From UBA5189 sp035631615 (GTDB lineage: Bacteria; Chloroflexota; Limnocylindria; Limnocylindrales; CSP1-4): a DNA stretch of 30,439 nt. The translations under genes and the position numbers were made by a program. Shown piece by piece: positions 25,670 through 30,439 of this stretch (position 1 is its first letter; every line of letters starts with the position of its first letter). The notes under the pieces are model-generated. The model was not told where the DNA came from and searched no databases. It saw nothing but the letters and a program-made list of their open reading frames with translations. The stretch is from contig DASQIK010000022.1 of the NCBI GenBank assembly GCA_035631615.1, positions 1-30,439 of the forward strand, in the 5' to 3' direction.

Positions 25670-26569
25670 ATGAAGTTCGGCATCCAGGTGTCCTCGTTCA
25701 CGTTCCCCGGCGGGAATCGCGAGCTCGGCGCCCACCTCGAGCGGATCGTCCGGACGGCCGACGACGTCGGGTTCGATTCGATCTGGGTCATGGACCACCT
25801 GTTCCAGATCCGGAGCGTCGGCCGGGTCGACGAGCCGATGCTCGAAGGCTGGACGGCCCTCGGGTTCATCGGCGCCCACACGAAGCGGGCACGCATCGGG
25901 CTGATGGTCGGCGGCATCCACTACCGGCACCCGGGCATCTGGCTCAAGGCCGCGACCACGCTCGACGTGCTCACCGGCGGGCGGGCGTGGCTCGGCCTCG
26001 GCGCCGCCTGGAACCAGCAGGAATCGGAGGGCCTCGGGTTCGAGTTCCCGCCGCTGGGCGTGCGCTTCGAGATGCTCGAGGAGACGCTGCAGTACGCGCG
26101 GGAGATGTTCGAGGGCGAGAAGGGCTCCGGTCGGGCGCTGCACGGCCGGCACTACCGGCCGACGCACCTCCTCAATTCGCCGCAGTCGATCTCGCGGCCG
26201 CGCGTCCCGATCATGATCGGCGGCGGCGGCGAGCAGAAGACGCTGCGCTTGGTCGCCCAGTACGCGGACGCGACGAACGTCTTCGGCGGCCCCGAGAAGC
26301 TCCATCACAAGTACGAGGTGCTCCGCGCACACTGCGAGGCCGTCGGCCGCCCGTTCGACGAGATCGAGCGATCCACCCTCCAGGGCCACCTCGACGTCAC
26401 GAAGGACGGCAACGGCGGGAGCGAAACGCCGGCCCAGGTCATCGACCGGTTCGGCGAGATCGGCGATGCCGGCGCCCAGCACATCCTGTTCAGCGTCCGC
26501 GACCCCTGGCAGACGGAGCGCATCGAGCTCCTCGGCAGCACCCTGCTCAGCCAGATGCGCGATGCCTGA
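25670..26569 (+). CDS. LLM-class F420-dependent oxidoreductase
   Basis: A 299-residue luciferase-like TIM barrel of the TIGR03560-type F420 group. Visible: MKFGIQVSSFTFPGG, DSIWVMDHLFQIRSVG, RARIGLMVGGIHYRHPGIWL, LGLGAAWNQQESEGLGFEFP, VPIMIGGGGEQKTLRLVAQY and HILFSVRDPWQTERIELLG. It should use reduced F420 as hydride donor; the substrate is unknown. It lies directly after cofD-cofC-cofE, which makes F420 rather than FMN very likely, and may be the main client of the locus or only a neighbour. Its stop lies 6 nt before the palindrome that precedes trxB, so it ends at the next gene's control region with no obvious terminator unless that palindrome also acts as one. Confidence 0.88.
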   Translation: MKFGIQVSSFTFPGGNRELGAHLERIVRTADDVGFDSIWVMDHLFQIRSVGRVDEPMLEGWTALGFIGAHTKRARIGLMVGGIHYRHPGIWLKAATTLDVLTGGRAWLGLGAAWNQQESEGLGFEFPPLGVRFEMLEETLQYAREMFEGEKGSGRALHGRHYRPTHLLNSPQSISRPRVPIMIGGGGEQKTLRLVAQYADATNVFGGPEKLHHKYEVLRAHCEAVGRPFDEIERSTLQGHLDVTKDGNGGSETPAQVIDRFGEIGDAGAQHILFSVRDPWQTERIELLGSTLLSQMRDA

Positions 26570-26574
26570 CCTGG

Positions 26575-26591
26575 ATACCCCTGGGGGGTAT
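26575..26591. promoter_or_regulatory. CsoR/CstR/FrmR-like operator palindrome before trxB
   Basis: ATACCCC-TGG-GGGGTAT is a perfect 7-bp inverted repeat with a 3-bp centre. A/T-rich ends with C and G tracts inside are the form of operators bound by the CsoR/RcnR family (copper, persulfide or formaldehyde sensors). The palindrome covers the expected -35 position of trxB, 17 bp upstream of the TATATT box, so repression by steric block is inferred. Confidence 0.6.
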
Positions 26592-26601
26592 GCCGCCATG
26601 G

Positions 26602-26607
26602 TATATT
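26602..26607 (+). promoter_or_regulatory. -10 box of trxB (TATATT)
   Basis: TATATT ends 7 nt before the ATG at 26615. It is the most AT-rich -10 in the window and supports the upstream ATG that gives the long N-terminal tail. Confidence 0.6.
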
Positions 26608-26614
26608 TGCGTCA

Positions 26615-27757
26615 ATGAGCAAACAGCCAACCGGCGCCGGCTCGGGCACCCCCGGCTTCGGCGGCCTGACCATCGACTTCTCGGGCGACACCGCGCCCGC
26701 AGCGCCATTCGCGCCCGCTCCCCTCCCCCCCACGGCGATCGACTTCGGCGCGCCGGCCGTGGCGACGACCCCCGGCGGTCCCGGCTTCGTGCCGGCGCAC
26801 GAGGGCCGCACCGACAGCAAGGTGATCATCGTCGGCTCCGGGCCGGCGGGCCTCACCGCCGCGATCTACGCGGCTCGCGCCAACCTCGAGCCGATCGTCC
26901 TCGCCGGCTCGACGCCGGGCGGCCAGCTGATGCTGACCAGCGACGTCGAGAACTACCCCGGCTTCCCCGACGGCATCCAGGGTCCCGACCTGATGGCACT
27001 GTTCCGCGCCCAGGCGGAGCGCTTCGGGACGCAGGTCGTCGACGTCGACATCGACCGGGTCGACCTGTCCCGGCGCCCGTTCCGGCTGTGGGCGCGCGGC
27101 ATCGAATACAGGGCCCAGGCGCTGATTGTCGCGACCGGGGCGTCGGCGATGTGGCTTGGCCTCGACAGCGAGACGCGCCTGCGCGGCCGCGGGGTCTCGG
27201 CCTGCGCGACCTGCGACGGGTTCTTCTTCCGCGACAAGGAGATCGCCGTGGTCGGCGGCGGCGACACCGCGTTCGAGGAGGCGTCCTACCTGACGCGGTT
27301 CGCCTCGAAGGTCCACATGCTCCATCGCCGCGACGAGTTCCGGGCGAGCCGGATCATGGTCGAGCGGGCCCTCCAGAACCCGAAGATCGAGATTCACACG
27401 AACACCGGCGTCGAGGAGGTCCTCGGTGACGAGAAGGTCACGGGGCTCCGCCTCAAGGACACCGAGACGGGCAACGAGCGGCAGATGCGGGCCGATGGCC
27501 TGTTCATCGCGATCGGCCATCGCCCGAACACCGAGGCCTTCCGCGAGTGGCTCGAGGTCGACGCCAAGGGCTATCTCGTCGTCAAGGACAAGACCAACAG
27601 CGAGATCGAGGGTGTGTTCATCGCCGGCGACGTCCACGACCACCGGTACCGCCAGGCCGTGACCGCGGCAGGCGACGGCTGCATGGCAGCCATCGACGCG
27701 GAGCGCTGGCTCGAGTCGCAGGGCATCACCGAAGCCAACACGCTGACGGCTTGGTAG
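26615..27757 (+). CDS. trxB: Thioredoxin reductase with a disordered N-terminal extension
   Basis: A 380-residue FAD/NADPH disulfide reductase that would reduce thioredoxin. FAD motif VIIVGSGPAGLTAAIYAARA (about 70-89), redox pair CATC (Cys197 and Cys200), NADPH motifs VVGGGDTAFEEASYL (about 212-226) and LHRRDEFRAS, and a second FAD site FIAGDVHDHRYRQAVTAAGD. The usual enzyme is about 310-320 residues; here the first 65 or so are a Pro/Ala/Gly-rich tail, with the short motif IDF appearing twice (TIDFSG and AIDFGA). The start is backed by TATATT 7 nt upstream. The palindrome over its -35 suggests control by a CsoR-family sensor. It is followed 11 nt later by an ABC exporter and then OsmC, pointing to a thiol or oxidant stress unit. 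No thioredoxin gene is nearby. Confidence 0.92.
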   Translation: MSKQPTGAGSGTPGFGGLTIDFSGDTAPAAPFAPAPLPPTAIDFGAPAVATTPGGPGFVPAHEGRTDSKVIIVGSGPAGLTAAIYAARANLEPIVLAGSTPGGQLMLTSDVENYPGFPDGIQGPDLMALFRAQAERFGTQVVDVDIDRVDLSRRPFRLWARGIEYRAQALIVATGASAMWLGLDSETRLRGRGVSACATCDGFFFRDKEIAVVGGGDTAFEEASYLTRFASKVHMLHRRDEFRASRIMVERALQNPKIEIHTNTGVEEVLGDEKVTGLRLKDTETGNERQMRADGLFIAIGHRPNTEAFREWLEVDAKGYLVVKDKTNSEIEGVFIAGDVHDHRYRQAVTAAGDGCMAAIDAERWLESQGITEANTLTAW

Positions 27758-27768
27758 GCCGCTCCGGC

Positions 27769-29793
27769 GTGGGCTTCCAGCGGCGCGCCGGTGCCGGCGG
27801 CGCCCCCGCGGGCCGGATGTTCGGGCGGCCGGGCAACATGCCCAACGTCCCGAGGGAGCGCCGCGGCGCGACGGTCCGCAAGATCACCGCGTTCTTCCGG
27901 CCGTACCGGTTCCAGGTCGGCGTCGTCGTCGTCGCGATCCTGCTCACCAGCCTCCTCGGGCTGGTCAACCCGATCCTGCTCAAGCTGCTCATCGACGACG
28001 CGCTGCCGAACCGCGACTTCGGCCGGCTGAACCTGTACGTCGGGCTGATGATCGCGCTGCCGATCATCACGGGCCTGCTCGGGGTCGGCCAGAGCTACCT
28101 CAACAACGTCATTGGCCAGCGGGTCATGCAGGACCTGCGCTCGGCGCTGTACGCGCACCTCCAGCGGATGCCGCTCCGGTTCTTCACCGAGACGAAGACG
28201 GGCGAGATCCAGAGTCGGCTCGCGAACGACGTCGGTGGCGTGCAGGGCGTCGTGACGGACACGGCGTCGTCGGTCGCGTCGAACATCGCCGTCGCCCTCG
28301 GGACGATCGTTGCGATGGTCCTGATCGACTGGCGGCTCACCGCCCTGTCGCTCGGCATCCTGCCGTTCTTCATGTACCTGACGTACCGCGTCGGCAAGGT
28401 CCGGCGGGAGGTCTCGACGGCGACCCAGGAGTCGCTCGCGGAGCTCACCTCGGTGACCCAGGAGACGCTGTCCGTCTCCGGGATGCTCCTGACCAAGACG
28501 TTCGGGCAGCAGCAGGCGGCGAACGACCGGTTCCGGCGGCTCAATCTGCGGCTCGCGGCGCTCCAGATCCGCCAGGCGATGGTCGGGCGCTGGTTCTTCA
28601 TGATCGTCGGGACCGTCTTCTCGCTCACTCCGGCGTTCGTCTACTGGCTCGCCGGCTACCTCGCGATCAACGGCGACAAGTCGGCGCCGACGGTCGGCGA
28701 CATCGTGGCCTTCACCACGCTCCAGTCGCGGCTGTTCTTCCCGCTCGGCTCGCTGCTCAACGTGCAGGTCGAGATCCAGGGCGCGCTGGCCCTGTTCGAC
28801 CGGATCTTCGAGTATCTCGAGCTCGATCCGGGCATCGTCGACGCCCCGGATGCGATCGACCTGGGCGCCCAGCCGGTCGCAGGGCGCATCCGATTCCGTC
28901 ATGTCTCATTCCGCTACCCGACCGTCGCGCCAGCCGCGGAGCACGAGCGCGGCCTCGCGGACGCGCTGGAGGCCGCTGGAGCCGAGCCGTCGACGGCGAT
29001 CCCGCCTTCGCCGCCGGACGCCGCGCCGGAGCCGCTCGCGCTGCCCGTGGAGGTGCTCCCGTTCGGGCTGACCGACATCGACTTCGAGGCGTCACCGGGC
29101 GACCTCGTGGCGCTCGTCGGGCCATCGGGGTCCGGGAAGACGACGACGACCTATCTCGTGCCGCGCCTGTACGACGCCGACGAGGGCTCGGTCGAGATCG
29201 ACGGGACGGACGTGCGCAAGATCAGCCTCGTGTCGCTGGGCCGCGTGATCGGCTTCGTGACCCAGGAGACGTACCTGTTCCACGACACGGTGCGCGCGAA
29301 CCTGCTGTACGCCAGGCCCGAGGCGACCCAGGACGAGATCGAGGCCGCCGCCAGGGCCGCCGCGATCCACGAGCGGGTGCTGGAGCTGCCACAGGGCTAC
29401 GAGACGATCGTCGGCGAGCGCGGCTACAAGCTGTCGGGCGGCGAGAAGCAGCGGATCGCGATCGCCAGGGTCCTGCTCAAGGATCCCCGGATCCTCATCC
29501 TCGACGAGGCGACGTCGGCCCTCGACACCGTCAGCGAGCGGCTCATCCAGCGGGCGCTCGAGCAGCTCGAGCGCGGGCGCACGACGATCGCCATCGCCCA
29601 CCGCCTGTCGACCATCCTGCGCGCCGACCAGATCCTCGTGTACGACGGCGGCCGGATCGTCGAGCGCGGGACGCACACCTCGCTGCTCGCGAAGCGCGGC
29701 CTGTACGAGCGGCTCTACCGCGAGCAGTTCGAGGTCGCGGAGGCCGATGCGGCGGCGCGGACGGCGCCGCTCACGGGCGAGGGGGCTGCATGA
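27769..29793 (+). CDS. ABC exporter half-transporter (fused membrane and ATPase domains)
   Basis: About 674 residues: an exporter-type membrane domain with six helices (about 45-330), then a nucleotide-binding domain. Visible: Walker A GPSGSGKTTTTYL (about 451-463), Q-loop FVTQETYLFHDTV, signature KLSGGEKQRIAIARVLL (about 554-570), Walker B ILILDEATSALD and H-loop IAIAHRLSTIL. It should work as a dimer, using ATP to export an unknown substrate. Odd feature: between the A-loop strand (VSFRYP) and the next strand (LTDIDFEASPGD) lie about 45 extra residues (roughly 385-430) rich in Pro, Ala and Glu, where related proteins have only a few. The start is uncertain: GTG 27769 is chosen; TTG 27751, ATG 27817 and ATG 27838 are alternatives. 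It follows trxB and overlaps the OsmC gene as ATGA. Confidence 0.9.
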   Translation: MGFQRRAGAGGAPAGRMFGRPGNMPNVPRERRGATVRKITAFFRPYRFQVGVVVVAILLTSLLGLVNPILLKLLIDDALPNRDFGRLNLYVGLMIALPIITGLLGVGQSYLNNVIGQRVMQDLRSALYAHLQRMPLRFFTETKTGEIQSRLANDVGGVQGVVTDTASSVASNIAVALGTIVAMVLIDWRLTALSLGILPFFMYLTYRVGKVRREVSTATQESLAELTSVTQETLSVSGMLLTKTFGQQQAANDRFRRLNLRLAALQIRQAMVGRWFFMIVGTVFSLTPAFVYWLAGYLAINGDKSAPTVGDIVAFTTLQSRLFFPLGSLLNVQVEIQGALALFDRIFEYLELDPGIVDAPDAIDLGAQPVAGRIRFRHVSFRYPTVAPAAEHERGLADALEAAGAEPSTAIPPSPPDAAPEPLALPVEVLPFGLTDIDFEASPGDLVALVGPSGSGKTTTTYLVPRLYDADEGSVEIDGTDVRKISLVSLGRVIGFVTQETYLFHDTVRANLLYARPEATQDEIEAAARAAAIHERVLELPQGYETIVGERGYKLSGGEKQRIAIARVLLKDPRILILDEATSALDTVSERLIQRALEQLERGRTTIAIAHRLSTILRADQILVYDGGRIVERGTHTSLLAKRGLYERLYREQFEVAEADAAARTAPLTGEGAA

Positions 29794-30281
29794 CGCGCGT
29801 CCGGTCCGCAACGCTCGTTCACGAGGGCGGCGATCGCTTCGTCGCGATCACCGGAACGACCCGCACCATCGTCTACGGCGACGACTTCTCGATCGGCGAG
29901 CTGAGCCCGGTCGAGACCGTGACGGTCAGCCTGGCCGCATGCTCGGCGATGGACGTGGTGTCGATCCTCGTCAAGAAGCGCCAGCAGGTCAGCCGCTACG
30001 CGATCCGCGTGGAGGCGATCCAGCGCGACGAGTACCCGCAGATCCTGACCCGCGCCGAGGTCATCCACGAGGTCGAGGGACCGGTCGTCGAGGAGGCGGC
30101 GGTGCGCCGAGCAATCGAGCTCTCGGCGACCAAGTACTGCCCCGTGAACGCGATGCTGTCCGCCGGCGCCACCGAGGTCCACCACGGCTACGTCGTGCGC
30201 AACACCGGCCCCGAGCCGTTCGAGGCCGAGGGCGAGGTCGTCGTGACCGGCCCGTACCGGAGGCCCGACATCGTCCCGTAG
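29790..30281 (+). CDS. OsmC/Ohr family protein
   Basis: A 163-residue OsmC-fold protein. The two redox cysteines are present: Cys51 in LAACSAMDVVSIL and Cys117 in SATKYCPVNAML. In this family they reduce organic hydroperoxides or handle thiol-reactive compounds, getting electrons from lipoyl proteins or small thiols. It looks like the YhfA/OsmC-like branch (C-S-x-M-D-V followed by K-x-x-C-P-V) more than classical Ohr. The start overlaps the ABC exporter stop as ATGA, so it is coupled to that gene and belongs to the trxB run. A peroxide or sulfur-stress role for the run is inferred from trxB plus OsmC plus the CsoR-like operator. The substrate is not proven. Confidence 0.88.
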   Translation: MTRVRSATLVHEGGDRFVAITGTTRTIVYGDDFSIGELSPVETVTVSLAACSAMDVVSILVKKRQQVSRYAIRVEAIQRDEYPQILTRAEVIHEVEGPVVEEAAVRRAIELSATKYCPVNAMLSAGATEVHHGYVVRNTGPEPFEAEGEVVVTGPYRRPDIVP

Positions 30282-30313
30282 GCGCGGGATCCGGCCTCAT
30301 GCTAGTCTCTCGA

Positions 30314-30353
30314 CAAGGGCGCTTGACCTGCGGCGGCAAGCTACCTTGACCTG
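30314..30353 (+). repeat. Tandem 17-bp units before the FTR1 permease gene
   Basis: CAAG-GGCG-CTTGACCTG (30314-30330) and CAAG-CTAC-CTTGACCTG (30337-30353) differ only in the central 4 bases and repeat every 23 bp. Each contains a CAAG/CTTG dyad and a TTGACC that also looks like a -35. They lie 22 nt before the ATG of the permease and may be a double operator or doubled promoter element. Confidence 0.55.
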
Positions 30354-30358
30354 ACGCT

Positions 30359-30364
30359 GGGAGA
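30359..30364 (+). promoter_or_regulatory. Shine-Dalgarno of the FTR1 gene (GGGAGA)
   Basis: GGGAGA ends 11 nt before the ATG at 30376, at the far side of the normal range, and supports a led mRNA here. Confidence 0.4.
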
Positions 30365-30375
30365 ACCCACGACCG

Positions 30376-30439
30376 ATGCTGGCGACCTTCTTCCTGATGC
30401 TCCGTGAGGGCCTCGAAGCGGCCCTCATCGTCGGCATCG
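30376..30439 (+). CDS. FTR1 family iron permease, 3'-partial (first 21 codons)
   Basis: Only the first 21 complete codons are in the window: MLATFFLMLREGLEAALIVG and one more. R-E-G-L-E-A within a hydrophobic first helix, right at the N terminus, is the iron-binding motif of the FTR1/EfeU high-affinity iron permeases. Its Glu residues take part in ferric ion transfer after extracellular oxidation of ferrous iron. The match in both motif and position makes this reliable despite the short length. It lies 94 nt after the OsmC gene on the same strand with its own ribosome site and the tandem 17-bp repeats upstream. EfeO/EfeB partners, if present, lie beyond the window. Iron regulation through the repeats is only a guess. 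Confidence 0.8.
   Translation, partial: MLATFFLMLREGLEAALIVGI

Overview
The window is a gene-dense, very GC-rich (by eye around 70% or more) bacterial chromosome segment with 29 protein genes, two of them cut by the window edges. Almost no DNA is left between genes; the largest gap is about 290 bp (22935-23224). I see no rRNA, tRNA, CRISPR array, transposase or phage gene. Three genes for coenzyme F420 synthesis (cofD, cofC, cofE), three LLM-class F420 oxidoreductases and one F420-type PPOX protein point to Chloroflexota of the Limnocylindria/Ellin6529 kind, or less likely an actinobacterium. This placement is inference; no marker gene settles it.

Layout. 1-7225: the end of a class III aminotransferase and an MFS exporter; a leftward, stop-start-coupled operon (class V PLP enzyme, DDAH-like amidinohydrolase, M20 deacylase) divergent from a MarR regulator and a DUF72 protein, with a 16-bp palindrome in the shared promoter. 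7239-8969: a cupin and a secreted PQQ-type sugar dehydrogenase lipoprotein, divergent from overlapping -10 boxes. 8973-13688: leftward DUF2255 plus homodimeric pyruvate dehydrogenase E1 (aceE), and rightward nicotinamidase plus a free 5'-3' exonuclease. 13685-16763: leftward mtnP, LLM oxidoreductase, zinc-ribbon membrane protein and inositol-phosphatase-like gene. 16837-18923: DUF1684, F420-PPOX protein and LLM oxidoreductase. 19014-22934: a 1306-residue secreted Asp-box/beta-propeller protein. 23225-26569: cofD-cofC-cofE and an LLM oxidoreductase. 26615-30439: thioredoxin reductase, ABC exporter, OsmC-like protein and the first codons of an FTR1-type iron permease.

The most interesting signals lie outside the reading frames. 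(1) Thirteen gene starts carry a TANNNT -10-like box ending 6-10 nt before the start codon and no convincing Shine-Dalgarno, which implies widespread leaderless transcription; a few other starts have clear Shine-Dalgarno sequences instead. (2) A CsoR/CstR/FrmR-like palindrome covers the predicted -35 of trxB. (3) A MarR-type palindrome lies in the 5848/5934 divergent promoter. (4) Two 17-bp CAAG-N4-CTTGACCTG units repeat with a 23-bp period before the FTR1 permease. (5) Seven gene pairs are joined by NTGA stop-start overlaps, often with GTG, TTG or even CTG starts. Protein oddities include a thioredoxin reductase with a disordered 65-residue N-terminal tail, an ABC exporter with a Pro/Ala-rich insert in its nucleotide-binding domain, and an orphan LPxxG-like C-terminal sorting signal before cofD.
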